Shown here: in pieces, positions 1-13,384 of the stretch
Layout of the letters: every line of letters starts with the position of its first letter
Position numbering within the stretch: position 1 is the first letter of the stretch
Assembly: GCA_003117195.1 (NCBI GenBank)
Contig: BDSI01000007.1
Span: 1,116,001-1,180,000 of the forward strand
Origin: Eudorina sp. 2006-703-Eu-15
Taxonomy: Eukaryota; Chlorophyta; Chlorophyceae; Chlamydomonadales; Volvocaceae
Length of the DNA: 64,000 nt
Reading direction: 5' to 3'
Translations under genes and position numbers: made by a program
The notes under the pieces: model-generated
Database searches by the model: none
Told to the model about the DNA's origin: nothing
Seen by the model: only the letters and a program-made list of their open reading frames with translations

Positions 1-3000
1 CCGAGTCGCCGCCGCCGCCGCCGCCGCGGCCCTGCCTGGCGCGCTTCCTCTGCCGCGGGCCCAGCTCGCCGCCGTCGTGGCCCGCCGGCGGCGCGCCACC
101 GCCGCCGCCGCGGCGCAGCACCAGCCGCACCTTGGGCTGCTGCCCGCCCCCAGCAGCCGCGGCACCGCCGTCACCGTCACCGTACCCACCTCCCTGGCCC
201 TCCTCGCCGTACTCCCCGCCGCCGCCCTCTCCGCCCCCCTGGAGCGCCTGGAACCGCTCGCGGTCCCGCTGGCGGCGCTCCGCCTCCGCGTCCTGCCGCT
301 TGGCGCTGCGGCTGCCGTTGACGGCCCCCCGGTCCCCCAACAGCCGCCTGGCCCCCTCGCCGTCCGGGCCCAGCCGCCTGCCTCCGCGCTGCTGCTGCTG
401 CTGCCGGTGCTGGATGTGGAGGTCTGTCTGCTGCCCGTCCTGCTGTCCCTCCTGGCGGCGGCGGACGGCCTCCCGGGCGGCCCCCTGGAGGTCCTCCAGC
501 AGCCCCAGCAGCAGCTCGCAGTCCTGGTCCACCACCAGCACGGGCAGCCGCACGTTCATGCGGGGCCACCTGCAGGGAGGCGGGGGAGGGGGAGGGGGTA
601 AATTGAAAAAAGAAATAAACCCTAGAAAAAGAACCCGGGCACTGCGGGTGTGAAGGAAATCGGCAGACATTGGTAGAGGGGAGGGGGAACGGGCGTGAGG
701 CTCGGGGAGAAGGAGGAGGAAGAGGAGGCGGTGAGGGTGCCGATATACCGGTAGGTGGGGCCTGGGGGAAGGAATGCGGGCGAGGGAGGCGGGGAAGGTT
801 GGGCGGGTTGTGAGGACTGGGCCAGGGAGGGAGGGGATGACCCGGCACCCATGTCCCCGAGTCCTCGCTCCCTGGGCCCCCTCCCCCTCCTGCCCCACCC
901 CCCACCCACCCACCCACCCACCCACGCACCTCATGCACGGGTAGCCCAGCTGGCGGATGCCCTCCCGCACCTCCTCCCCGCCGCCCGGGCACACGGGCAG
1001 CAGCAGCGACAGCAGCACCGCCAGGTTGGCCGCCATATGCGCCACCTGAGCACACGCCTCCGCCAGCGCCGCCTCCGCCGCCTCCGCCGCGTCCGACTTC
1101 ACCACCGCCACCGTCAGCCCCTGCGGATCGCCACCGGCACCGTCGCCGACACCCCCCTGGCTCCGCCGCGGCCGCCGGGCGAGGTGCCGCGCCTCCAGAA
1201 GCTCCAAGAAGGTGTTCGCCAGCGGCTGCGACTCCACCGCCGGCTCCCCACCCGCGGGCGGCTCCTCACGCTTCACGATCATCCCGCCGCCGGCGGCGGC
1301 GGAGTCCACGTCCATAGCGGCGGCGGCGCTGCCGCCGCCGCTGCGCGGCGGCCCAATAATCGGGTCGTCCGCGTCTTGGACGTCTCCCCGGCCGCCCGGC
1401 CAAGACGGCCTCGCGGCGGCGCCGCCGCCACCGGCGACCTTGCCCTCCTCCGTCGCCGCAGCCGCCTCCCCCTCCGGCGGCGGCGGATCGACGGACGCGT
1501 TCGACAGCATCTTGCACATCAGCACCGCGCACTCGAGCGCAGTCGCCATGGCGGTCAGCACCGCGCCCACGGCATCCGAGTTGACGCCGTGCGCGTCGGG
1601 GTTCAGGATCTTGCGCCGCTTGTAGCCCCGGCCGCGGCCGCCCACGTACAGCTCCTCGCGCTCCGGGCCCTCGCCCGCGCAGATGAACCGCTCCTCCAGG
1701 AAGCAGTCGCCGAAGGCCGCCAGGCCCGAGCCGGACCCCGGCAGCCGCACACACGCCAGCATCAGCGGCAGGATGTGGTTGCGCGCCGCCGGGCACCTGA
1801 GCAGCAGCCCCACGGCCGCCGTCTGGAGCTTGTCGTCGTGGGAGCCGGCGCAGTCGGGCGGCGGCTGCTGGGGTGGGGCCGGCGGCGCCGCCGCGGCGGC
1901 AGCTCCCGGGCTGGAGGATGCGGCGGCGGCGGCGGCGGCGGCCGCAGCAGCAGCGGCTGCTGGTGACCTGTCGGTGAGCTGCGGGGCGGTGGTCAGCTCC
2001 CGGGCTGAGAGGCCCGAGTACAGGGCGTCCCAGCCGCAGCCCCACCTAATCCAACAGGGGATCGTGGCGGGGGGGGGTCGTTAGGGGTGGGCGGGGGCAC
2101 ACGGGGGTCGGGGTGCGGGAGTCGGGGCCAGCGGGGGGGGTGAGGGGACAGGGCACCTGGAGTCCGCCACCGGGCCGCACAGTTTCCCCCTCCAGAGGGG
2201 GTATAGGACATTGGTAGACACGTCAAACTTCGCTGCTGCCAGAGCGATGGTTACTTTGGAAACAATTGGGGTGGGTGGGCCACACGTCGGTGCGGCAAAA
2301 ACCCCACACGCAGGTACGTGTGCGGTGCGGTGCGGTGCTGGGGGATGTCCAGAGCTCCCCCGTTGCCACCGCAGCTGCCTCGCCCTGACCCGCCTCACAC
2401 CCGGCCCGGCCCGCCAAGCCTCCCCCCCCCCCGCACGCAGCCTGCACCGAGACCGCGCCCTTGACCTCCTCGGCCGCCCATCACTATCCCCCCCATCGCG
2501 GATTCGCCCTGCACTTGTCTCTCTCTATCCTTCAAACCCCACCCGCCCCCGCCCCCTACCCCCCCCAAACAACAACCCGCCCCACCCGCCCCCGCCCCCC
2601 TCACCAGGCCACGAAGCGGTGCGGCTCCGCCATCAGCGCCTCCGCCAGTGCCGGCACCAGCACCCGCTTGGCCATCGCCTTGTAGCTGCCGTCGTCCGCC
2701 AGCAGCTCAGAGAAGCGCAGCGCCACCAGCTGCAGCTGCCGGAACTGGAACGAGAACGAGAAGGACAAGGGGGAGGAGAAGGGGGAGGGGGAGCCCGGCC
2801 CGGCTCCTTTGCCTCCGCCTCCGCCGCCGCAGTCACTGCTGCTGCCAGCTCCGCCGCAGTAGGCGGTCTCTGTGATCCTGGCGGCTGCCAGCTCCAGGAT
2901 GGCGGAGGCGATGGGCTGCAGCCGCTCCGGGCCCCCCGGGTGGCGCATCAGCGCGTCCTGAGTGAGGAGGAAAAGGAGGAGGAAAAGGAGGAGGATGCGC

Positions 3001-5239
3001 AGATGGTCCGAGGGGGGGGGGGTGGGGCGGGAAATGGTGAGCGAGCGGGGGGCCACCACCATGCCTTTGCGCACATCCCCCTGGAGGCCGCCCCGCCCCG
3101 CCTCAAGGGGCTTCCAAGCCCCGCGGCCGTGCATCATCCCCGCCCCGTAGCCCTGCCCTGGTCCTGTCCCTCCCGCGTCGGCCCACTGGCCCATCCGCAG
3201 TGAGGCGTACCGCAGCCTCCCCCCCGTCCCCTCGGGTCCGGATCCGTAACCCCGCCCCAGTCTCCTACCTTGCCCCCCGCCTAGCAGCCCCCGCCCACCC
3301 TCCCCCCCCCCCGCCGACCCACCAGCAGGCTCTCCGGCTGCTGCTCACACGCCACCAGCAGCAGCGACGCCCCGTGGGCCGCCAGCAGGCAGCAGGGGTC
3401 CGACGGGGTCAGGGCCAGGGCCTCCTGGCTGCGGCCTCCTGCCACTGCCACTGCCGCTGAGGGGTGCTCAGCCTTCACCAGCTGTTGCTGCTGCTGCTGC
3501 GCCTGCCCGTCCCCCTGCTGCTGCTGGTCGTGAGGGCGGTTAGGGTGGTGCGCCCGGGCGGCGGCGGTCGCCGCCGCGGAGGCGGTGGCGGCCCGCCGCA
3601 TGACGGAGGCCGCGAGCTCCCCAACCGCCAGCAGCGCGTCGCAGGAGGGGTCGGCGATGGCGAAGGCGGAATAGAACCGCGGCACCGCCAGCAGCCGCGC
3701 GGCGTCCTGCAGGGTCACCGCCGCGTTGACGGCGGCGCGCCACAGCTGCGCGGCGCCCAGGGCGGCGGCGGCGGCCACGGCCTCGGGGCCGTCGCCCGCG
3801 GCTGCGGCGGTCAGATCAAACTCCTGGGGAGGGGGGGGTCAAGAGGTTGCGTTGGCCCGAGGGGAAAGCGAGTCCCCGCGCAGGGAGGGGAGAGGAGTCG
3901 GGGTCCATCCACCATGTAAACCAGCATTCGGGGACAGGAGAGGACAGGACAGGAACGCAGCGGAGAGTGCTGTGCAGAACGGAGAACATGGAGCATAGAG
4001 CAGGGAGTACGTTTCACAATAAGCTGAGAGGCAGGCGCAGAGGCGGCGTTGGCATTTGCGGTGAACCGTGCAGGGTGGTTGATTTACGGACCGTTGGCAC
4101 ACGCGTGTGGCGGGCTAGAGGACATCCGCTGCGCGCCTGAAAACGCCCATTGACGTGCGCACGCGGGCGCACATCCCCCCTCGCCCGGGAAAATGGCCTG
4201 AAGCCCTGTCCTCGTACCATTACCGTACCACTACTGCCCGTACCGGTCACCGTACCTTTCCCGGTTGGTGGTTGGCCAGCGCTGCGGGGTCGTACAGGTC
4301 GCACTGCTGCACCACCGCGCGCATGACAAGGTGGGCCACATCCACCAGGAGGGACAGAGCGCGTCCAGCCTGGAGGCCAGTGGTGCGGGGTGCCAGTGAT
4401 GGTGGGAGGAGGGGGGAGGGGAAGGACGCGGTTCGGCAACTTTTTCGGCGGTTTTGCTGTTTTGATTTTTATTGGGAGGGACGAGGGAGGGCCGGGGCAG
4501 GGACAGCTGAGGGAATGTGTCGACGTGTGACAGGTGGGCCGAGGGCGACGCGAAGGTATTCGCGGCGGTGGCGCGTCATATGGGGTCAGAGCGCGGCACA
4601 CAACGGGGCCTAGCTGCCCTGGAGGCATGCAAGCGTCCGCGTTGGTGTTCGGAGGCGGGATGGCGCGCCGCGTGGATGGCGTTGGTGTCCCGCGCAACGA
4701 CGCCGGGAGAGCAAAGTTACGGGTGAAGCGGAGGTGGTGGATTTGGCTCGCTGTTGATTTGAAAAGGCAGGAGGCGTGCGGAATGGTTGGTTTGAGGTCA
4801 CCGCCCGGCGCATGGCTGGCACGCTGCGAGGAATTTAAATGATACTGCGTGACGTACTTGCGCTTGGGGTAGGCGAGCAGTCGTCGGCTTGGCGAGCCCG
4901 CCGCCCTCCCCCGCAGGGTCCTCCAGGTACTCTAAATCATCTCGGACCATCTCGAGAAGTTGGGAGGAGGCCTGACGCACTTTGGCACATGCTTCGGACA
5001 GCTTGCGACGTCTGCGTAAGCGCGGGATGTAAATTTGAAGACAACCATTGGGGCGGGGCTGCATATTTTCATAACCAACAGTCAACGTGACGCCAGGCTT
5101 ACCCGTCAACAATGCCTTGGAGAACGGCGATTGCATCCTGCCTGGCTTCGCTAAAAAGCCGCAGCAGCTCCGATGTGGGGTCGACAACCGTGGGGGATGC
5201 GCCCACTTGCGCCCTACTCCGTGTCAGACGTTCTGCCAT
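1..5239 (-). CDS. Unidentified HEAT/ARM-like helical protein (3' end beyond window)
   Basis: Seven exons join in phase: 5239-5103, 5011-4858, 4369-4256, 3823-3323, 2957-2605, 2045-930 and 569-1, giving about 981 residues with no stop before the window edge. The start is the ATG at 5239 (MAERLTRSRAQ...). The protein is mostly amphipathic helix with Leu/Ala repeats, for example LLRLFSEARQDAIAVLQGIV, ASSQLLEMVRDDLEYLED, LVDVAHLVMRAVVQQCDLYD, LQTAAVGLLLRCPAARNHI and HMAANLAVLLSLLLPV. It is interrupted by Gln runs, poly-Ala and a Gly-rich basic tail (QRKRARQGR). This looks like a HEAT/ARM-type scaffold, but no family signature was recognised. Symplekin or another large nuclear scaffold is only a guess. 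Introns 930-570 and 2604-2046 carry copies of the intron-end repeat described below. Confidence is high that this is a real gene and low on function. Confidence 0.72.
655..680 (+). repeat. Intron-end repeat, partial copy
   Basis: GGAAATCGGCAGACATTGG followed by TAGAGGGG, about 86 bp inside the 3' splice site of the 929-570 intron, antisense to the gene. Only the ACATTGGTAGA half is recognisable. Confidence 0.5.
2200..2250 (+). repeat. Intron-end repeat copy
   Basis: GTATAGGACATTGGTAGACA, then CGTCAAACTT, then CGCTGCTGCCAGAGCGATGG. It lies in the 2604-2046 intron, about 155 bp from the 3' splice site, antisense to the host gene. Confidence 0.8.
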
Positions 5240-8016
5240 ATAAGCAGTGGTTAAATTGCCGGTGCGCTGGTCATGCTTTGACGGCAAACTGTGGTCACGA
5301 CCCGGGCAAACTTTGTGAAGACCGTAAAATGGCAGGCCTTTGAAGCTTTCATCCAGCCCGGGAACGTGTTATGTATTCTGCAGCACTACTTGCAAAGTAA
5401 GATGCAGTCGAATGGTCAGGTCATGTTGTACAAACTTCCTCTCGCCCAAACGGGCGGGTGTCGCACAACTCCCATCTTGTAAAACAGCCAGGAAAAAATT
5501 ATATTGTTAAAACATTGTGATTTGTCTCACGAAATAGGCTGACACTATCTCGTCGGGCTTGGGACGGACCTATCCGCCGGGCCGATCCTAGTCAACGCCA
5601 ACTGACGAAATGGACAGTATGCATGTGCCGTGTGCCAGGGCCACAGTCGCGGCCGGCCGGTCATAAAAGGTGCCTTGACCCTTTGTATGCAAACGTCGGC
5701 GTTCCTGTGTTGATCATTCCCCACCTTTCTTGAGCGACGGCACCCGCTGCTAGATTTGGTAGTCCCGTCGTCACGGCGCCCCGTCTTCCCCTGTCTCGCA
5801 TCAACCCGACTCTGCGCGCTTGCGCCTCCCACCCGTACCAACCCGGGCTGCTCCTTCCAGGCAGGCATATCCGCAAGCGCACGCTTTTGATTTTAATTAC
5901 AGCGGACCCCAAGGGATCAACGGTGTATACCAGGGCAAGCCCCAGCAGGCCCCACCGACAATGCGGCAAGACACCTCCCTTTTGATTTTGCAATGACAGA
6001 ACCTTTCCATAGGGCCGTACGCCTCGACACCGTCACATCCACAGGCATCCACACCCAGCGCCCCATCGACACAGCCCCGCGCAATCAGAGTCGCCCAGTG
6101 ATGTGATGACCTGTCCCTACTCGTCATCATCCCCGTCGCCCAATCCCTGTGCCTATCATTATCGTGATCCCTGTCAACTGCCCTCTGCCGGCATCCCTGT
6201 CAGTTTGCCTGTCCATATCGATGTTGCTGTCCCACCGGAGCACCGGACGAATCGGCGTGCTGCTGTGCTGCTCTGCATCATCGTACGTTTAGGTACGCCC
6301 CCATACCGCTGCCGTGCGGCACCCTCTACCGAGGCGATAAGCCAACGCGTGGCAAGAAGCTCTGCGTTCCATGCAGCGCGGGACGCATCCTCCTCCATCA
6401 GCGGGGACGCCTCGTTAAAATCCCCTCCTGCATCATCCCCGCTCAGGCCGCCCCCCTTCCCCCCGGGCATTTGCCGCCTCCGCCCCAGCACCACCTCCCA
6501 ACAGCAGAGCCGCGATGACGGTGGGAGTCCTGCAAGGTCAGGGTAGTCCGTCACGCTCGGTGAGGCACGAGGCGGTTCAGGCTGCCGTTCGGTCCGTCGG
6601 CAGGTGCCGGCAGCCGGCACAACGGCTCGACAGCCCGTCTCAGCCCGGCCGCTGAGACGGGCCCCCTGCGCCCCCCGCGACAAGAGACGCCGGCGGCAGG
6701 CCACAGCCGGGAGAGTCCACAGCCCGAGAGCGCCGTGGACGCGTTGCTGCGGTTGGCTGCACACGGCAGCGCAGGTTATCCCACAGATCGGATGGCACTC
6801 ACCCGGCCGCTGTCCAAGCGCTGCCCCGCGGGTCATTAGGGCGGGTCACCAGGATGATGATGGTGCCGCCCGCCCTCGCCCGCGGGAACGCCCGCACTGC
6901 CCTGCTTGGCTGTGTGGCGCTGCCCCGCATCCCCGTCGCTGCCCTGCCCCTTGTTCTGTGCTGTCTGGGACGCTGTCGAACGCACCGGCGCGGGGATCTT
7001 GCCCCTTGGGAAGCTCAGCAAGCCCCCCGGCCCCCCCAACTCCCTGGGCTGTGTGGCTCCTGGCCACTGACTGCATCGGGGCCTGGGTAGAGAACCCCGC
7101 GGAGACGCGCGCGCGCTGTGGGGCAGTCCGCCGCGGCGGCTCGCAGGGCCCCTCCCTCCCTTCCCGCGGAGAGGTGCCGCAGCGGTACCAGCGCACAGCG
7201 CCGTTCCTCCGCCGTTCATCCTGCGCTCACTACCCACGAACCCCGGGTCTGTCGTGACGTCGTCTGTCTCACATTCAAACCCGGTGGTCGACTGATTGCG
7301 CCGCCTCGGCTCATAGATGCGCCCCCACTCTCTCTCGGGGGCTCCGCCGGCTCCCAAGGCCGGCCTCGGGGCCGCCTCTGGGCCCAACCCACCCCAGTGC
7401 TTCAAAACAACACAGCACGGGGGAAAAGGGGGTATAGGAGGTACGTAATCGTGCCGCGCCGGGAAGAGCCGACCTCCGGTGCCCCCTGCGCCCGCCAGAG
7501 AAAGGCTCGTAGGACTGCTGCTGTTGTTGGTTCTGGTAGGACCCCTGTTACTGCTGCTGCTGCTGCTGCTGCAGCGCGCCTGACCTGCCGGGCGGGGCCC
7601 ATCCCACCCGGGCGCAACCCACCCACCCCACACACCACATGTGCACCGCACCCCACTGCACCGCACTGCACCGCACCGCCGCCGTCCCAGCAGTCCAATG
7701 TCGTCTCCTGCGCCCTGTGACGCTGACTGATAACCAAGTGCAGGTAGGCAGCTGCTACCCTCCTAACCCCTGTGCCTGACTCCACACCGACACGCGCCAC
7801 CCCCGCTAGCAGCTTGTCCGCCCCTGGACCTACTCCCCCAAAGACACTGCCGAGAAGTACGAGATTCGAGATAGCTATTACCCTGAGCATGCCGCTGATG
7901 TCGTACAGATACACGCACACACACCTGGGGGGGTTTTTGCTACTCGACACACGGATAGGATGGGCCGCAGTCCTGCACACAAAATCGCGCAACCACACAG
8001 AATCAGTCAACTCATG

Positions 8017-8021
8017 TTACA
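8017..8021 (-). terminator. Putative TGTAA polyadenylation signal of the bromodomain gene
   Basis: TTACA on the plus strand reads TGTAA on the coding strand, about 370 bp past the stop codon. TGTAA is the usual poly(A) signal in chlamydomonadalean algae. Confidence 0.45.
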
Positions 8022-8289
8022 CACATCCGCACGCACCCACGCACTGACGTACGCACGCGCCCCCCGGTGTCATGCAAGACCCCGTCCGCCCCCCCCCCCT
8101 TGCACGCTCCCGTCCGTCCGTGCAAGACCCCCTCCGGCCCCCCGTGCACGCCGACCGGCGAGTGCGCGCGAGGTCGCCGTTTGCAAGAACCACAGACGGG
8201 ACCTTCCTTCCCCCCCGCCCCTGGCCAAGGAGCCTCCCCCCGCGAAAGCAAGCGCACAGCGCCCCGGACGACGCGGCCGCCGCGGTGAC

Positions 8290-8372
8290 GCAGCGATCCC
8301 TGGCCCAACGGCCTCAGCTGCTGCGCACCGCCCAACGGCCTCAGCTGCTGCGCACCGCCCAACGGCCTCAGT
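8290..8372 (+). repeat. 27-bp tandem repeat, three copies
   Basis: The unit is CGGCCTCAGCTGCTG plus CGCACCGCCCAA. The first two copies are identical and the third diverges (CAGTTGCTGCAG). The array sits in the 3' UTR immediately after the bromodomain gene's stop. Confidence 0.8.
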
Positions 8373-8389
8373 TGCTGCAGCAGGGCGGC

Positions 8390-11300
8390 CTACACGCAGC
8401 GGGCCGCCTCCCGGCGGAGGTCCTCGAACGTGTCCCGGATCTGCAGACCAGGGCCCGGAGGCAGGAGGCCGCCGCGGGAGGAGCACGAGGCGGCAGCCGG
8501 GCACGAGGCGTTCAGCCGGGCACATCCCGGCAGCAAGAGAAGAGAGGGGAGGAATTCGGTCCAAGACGGCCAGGGACGGGGTGGGGCAGGGAATGGGTCG
8601 GGGGCGGAAGGGTGCCACTCCGCGCAAGGGAGAAAAGGACGCCACGCGGTTTTCGACAGGGCGGGGGAAATGGGAAGGACAACGGTCCGCACGCGGCAGG
8701 GTAGGAGTACGACTGTGCGGGGTACGACTTCGCACTGAGGTGGGTGGGGTTGCGCCCGCCGCCGATGGCAGCGACCCATGCGCACACATCGAGACCCGCC
8801 CCCCGCCTCCCCGTGCCCTTTGTCCCGCCTCCCGCCTCCCCGTCCCCATTGTCCCCCCGCCGCCTCCCCGGCCCCCCCGGTGCCCTTACCTCCTCCTCGT
8901 CCCCGGCCTTGGCGGCCGCGCCCAGCGTCACGTAGGCCATCTGGATGTGCTTGTCCTTGCCGGCGGACTGGGGCGGCGGGTGGGGGTGCGCGGCGGGGCG
9001 GCGGGTGGGAGGGGGAGCGTGTAGGAGCGGCGGGTGGGAGGGGGAGCGTGTAGGAGTGGCGAGCAAGCTGAGTGATGGGAGTGATGGGAGTGATGGGGGG
9101 GCGCGCGGGGCGGAAACGGGAGGGGGACGACACCGGATGGCCCACAACCACCCAACCACCCAACCACCGGTTGGGGTCGTATGACGGCAGCTACCGCCGC
9201 AGCCAGCACCCAGCTGCCGCTGCTTCGGGTCTTGCCTTCCTGCCACCCCCCTTCCACACACACACACCTGGCGGGCGGGTTGCAATTCTAAACACACACC
9301 TGCGGCTCAGTTCTCTTACACACACCCGCCCCCAGCGACCCACCTGCAGCTGCCGCAGCGCCTTCCTGACCCCTCGGCCCTCCTCCGCACTCAGCGGCAC
9401 CTGCTCCATGAGCTCCAACAGCACCCGGGTGATGTCAATCAGGTCGGTCAGGTGAGGCGGCAGCGGCCGGAAACGGCTGCTGCTGCTGCCGGCGCCGGCG
9501 CCGCCCGGCGCACCGCCGGCGCCGCCACCGCCGCCGCCACCGCCGCCGCCAGCAGCGGCGACCTCCTCGCCGGCGCCGCCGGACACGCTGCCGCGGCCGC
9601 CGCTGCTGGCGGCGGCGGCGGCCTGCACCGGCTGCGACACCGGCGGGCTGACGGAGTTCTGCTGGCCCAGCTGGGGGTCGGTGACGGCCGGCGGCGTGGG
9701 GGTCTGATGGTGGGCAGGCGGGGGCGGTCCGGGGGCCATGAGGGCGGCACCGCCGCTGGGGACGCTGGGCAGGGGCGGCTGTGTGGGCGGGCAGGACGCG
9801 CCGGCTGACTCGACCCGCTGGCGCTTCGTTGCCTGCGTGGGACGGCGGCCGGGCAGGGGACACCGGTGCAACCCAGGGCGTCATATCCGCGTCCCGTCGC
9901 GTCCCGGACAATGCCCTTCCTTCAGCAGCCGCTTCCCGACCCAAGGCGACGAACGCTCCTTGGGTTGGGGACATTAGTAGGAAATTGGTAGACATATCTG
10001 AACTGCGGCGCTGCCAGAGCAAATATCCGATAGAGACTCGCAGGAAGTCCCGCGAAGTGACGACGTCATCCTTGTCGGCCTTGACGAATAAGGACTGAAG
10101 TAGTTAACACCGAAGCGAAAAACAAATCTGCCTAACGCCAGTTCGGCCGCGTAGCCAAGTCAGGTGCCGGAACGAGGGCGGCCTAGTTCCCAACGTCAAC
10201 CTAAAGGTCGAAGAGAACGGGGGGGGGTAAGGATCCTCCCAAACAGACCCTACGCTTCAAAACGAAAGTACCCAACGAGAGCAGTCCAAAACTGTTTTTA
10301 AAACTTTAATCTGAGTTGTACGACAAAAGTTATTGGCCGCACCACACCGCACCACACCGCACCACACCGCACTGCGCCTCACTGCACCTCACCTGGAGGT
10401 CCGGGGAGCCGGAGACGGGGGCCACTCCGGGCTGGGGCCGCGGCGCCATGGGGTGGGCGTAAGGCGGGCCGGCCGCCGCCGGCGCCGGCGCCGCCGCCGA
10501 TGCACCTCCCGGTTGAGCCCCGGTGTACGGCTGTCCAGAGGTTTGGTGGTGATGCTGGGCGTGGTGGGCGAGATGCGGATGCGTGTGGCCGGGCTTGGGG
10601 CTGGCGGCACCTGCCCCGGACTGAGGCCGCTGCGCCATCACGTTGTACGGCATCTGCGGGGGGGGGGGACAGCGGCCGAGGCGGATGGCAACGGGCAGAT
10701 GGCAACGGGCGGACACGGTGCGGAGGCGACGTGGGGGACTGGCTGGCGACTAGGCCTCCGTCCCCCCAGGGACGACAACCACGGCGAGAGCGGCAGCGCG
10801 CGAGATGCCTCTGAGATGCCTCCGTCCCTCTTCCCCTTCAAACACCCACACCCCAACCCAGCCCAAGACTGGCGAGTCCCACGGCGCCTGCCTGTCTTCC
10901 CTCGGCCCCCAGCATCGCCGCCGTCCCTCCCTGCCCCTTCCTCGCCTCGCCACGCCTTGGTCGCCACTTTAAAGGTTCCTAGGTTGCCCACCCCACGGCC
11001 TTCAGTCCCTACAGACAGCCAGACAGCCAGACAGCCAGAGGCAGGTCACGTGCCAACCGTGTCGGGCATCGCCCCCGGACCCGACGATAGGTCCCCTCAC
11101 CTGCCCCCGACCTGCCCCTCGACCCGACCCGCGTCCTGATGGCCGGCCCCGCCCCTAGGCCCCCCGTCCCTTGACCCCCCCCGCCTTCGTACCTGCATCG
11201 ATGGATGTATACCGTAACCCCCGGGCCCGATGACCGTCACGCCCGCGCCCAGCGCCCCCGGGGAGCCGAACTCGCCGCTGCTGTGCGCGAATCCCCCCTG

Positions 11301-13353
11301 GGCATGTGCGGCCGCCTGTGCCTGCTGCTGCTGCTGCTGTTGCTGCTGCCGATGTTGCTCCAGCTGGTATTGCCGGTACAGCGCCTGCTGCTGCTGCTGC
11401 TGCTGGAGCTGGTGCTGGTGTGCCAACTGGTGCGGTTGCGATGGGTGCGATGGCTGCGGGTTCTGCTGCTGCCAACCAGCCTGCGCCTGCGCCTGTGCCT
11501 GGGCTTGCGCTTGTGCCTGGGCTTGGGCCTGCATCTGCTGTTCATGTTGTTTCTGGAGGAACTTCCGCTTAAAGTCCACCGCCAGGGTCACGGCCCGCCG
11601 CTCCAGCTCGGGGTCGGTCGCGAGCGCCTGCAGCACCGGGGGCAGCGAGCCGCGGGACATGTTCGTTGCTCCCCTCCCGGGAGCGGAATATGCGCCTTCA
11701 CGGGGAGCAGCGAGCAGCGAGCCGCGGGACATGTTCGTTGCTCCCCTCCCGGGAGTGGAATATGCTCCAGGGGAACATGCACCAAGGAAGCACAACACAA
11801 CACCAGCCTGGTAGCGATCACGTTATGAAGGGGGTGTGCTGCGACGAGGGGCGGCGGCCGCCTTGGGGGAAGTCCGCCTTGTCGATCATCTTCATTCTCA
11901 CGCACTTTGTTTCCTCAGGAAAAAAGAATTTCCCGGCACGAAGGAACTAAAAATCATAGGCCAACCTACGCAGCTGTCTCCGCAACCCGGACCCCGATTC
12001 GCCCCTCCCTCCCTCCTTCCTCTCCCTCAGCCCACCTTGAACAGCTCCGAAAACACGTGTTTGCTGGTCACGCCGCCCATGTCGTACAATCTCCGCTGAT
12101 CGGGGCTCATGATGCATATGAGGGCCCAGTTCCGGGACTTCTTGTCCAGCTCCTGGTCTTGCCTGGGGGGTTGTAGGGTGGGGTGGGGTGGGTGGGAAAA
12201 CACACACGGGGGCGGGGGGGAGAAGGAAGAAGTACCATCCGGGGCGGGGGGAGGGCTTGGCGGTGTGGACGGGAATGCGGAGGGGTACGGGAAACTGGTG
12301 GTGACTAAACTAATCTTGGAGGACAGGAGAGGCGACGGCTCCACACGCTGAAGGGTGGGTCCCCGGACTGGCTTGTTCGGGGAAGCCCCTACCCCCACCC
12401 CTACCCCCACCCCCGCACTTGACTCCCCTCCTGTCCTGGATTTGATGAAATCCTCCGCATCCCGCAGAAATCCCGATCTGTGCACCCCTACCCCCACCCT
12501 TACCCAAATCCACATCCAAACCCAAATCATCCAAAACCAACCCCAAACCACAGCCCTCCCCCACGGCACAGCGGCCCGGCCCTCTTGACACGCACTTCGG
12601 GTCGGGCAGGGTGGGCGGGAAGCTGCCCATGAACGAGACCGGCAGCGGGCTCGCGCCGGCGGGCTGGGGTGCCGCCGCCGGCGCCGCCGCCGTTGTGACG
12701 GCGGTGGAGCCTTCCGTCGCCACAGAGGGCTGCCCCGAAGTGCGCGTCGGCAGGTAGGTCGTGACGCAGGGCCGCGGCGGCGCCGCCGCCGCCGTCGCCG
12801 CCCCCGCCGCCACCTGTTGCTGCTGCTGCGCTGCTGCGGCGGCGGAAGACGGCGAGCCCGTCGTTACCATCGGCGGCGGTCCCCCTGCGCTGTGGATAGC
12901 CGGCAGGGGGTGCTGCATGTGCGGCGGCACAGACCCGTACGCCGTCGGCCCCGCCGCCCCCGCCGCCGCCGCCCCCGCCGCCACCATGTGCTGCGCATTG
13001 TAATATGCCGGTCGCTGCTGCTGCTGCGCCTGCTGCTGCTGGTGGTGGTGGTGGTGCTGCTGCTGCTGGTAGTGTAGCTGCGGGTGCGGGTGGTGCTGAT
13101 GCGGGTAGATCTGGGGGTGCGCGTGCGGGTGGGCGTTCTGCAGCTGACCAGCGCTCAGAGCCGCCTGGCGCTGACTGAAGGGGGAGATGACACCGGCGGC
13201 GGCGGCGGGCTGTGTCCCACGGACCGCTGCCCCAGCCCCCGCCCCCGAGCCCGCCGGAGCCATGCCGGTCGCCGACGCTCCAGGGCCGGCATCATCGTCG
13301 TCATCAATGACAATCGCGTTGGCGGCGCTGCCCGGGGAGGGTTTCCCCGGGGA

Positions 13354-13384
<31 letters not shown>

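Larger units (their letters stand above)
5240..8389. other. Region without a confident gene
   Basis: It lies between the start of the leftmost gene and the 3' end of the bromodomain gene. Open stretches exist on the minus strand (6174-6836 and 6836-7666, with a shorter one ending near 7700), but they are Gly/Pro/Arg-rich, lack a clear splice chain and match no family I recognise. The part at 5290-6150 is less GC-rich and is probably the promoter and 5' flank of the 5239 gene. A small unrecognised minus-strand gene between about 6200 and 7900 cannot be excluded. Confidence 0.4.

Noticed and set aside
1..5239. Identification of the first gene as symplekin
   Set aside because: Helical repeats are suggestive, but no diagnostic segment could be aligned from memory with confidence.
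6174..7666. Two minus-strand open frames of 220 and 276 codons
   Set aside because: No ATG-led splice model or recognisable domain, and composition matches random GC-rich DNA. Kept only as a note for the region.
8290..8372. Three regularly spaced 27-bp units that could suggest a CRISPR array
   Set aside because: The units are directly tandem with no unique spacers, and this is nuclear algal DNA.
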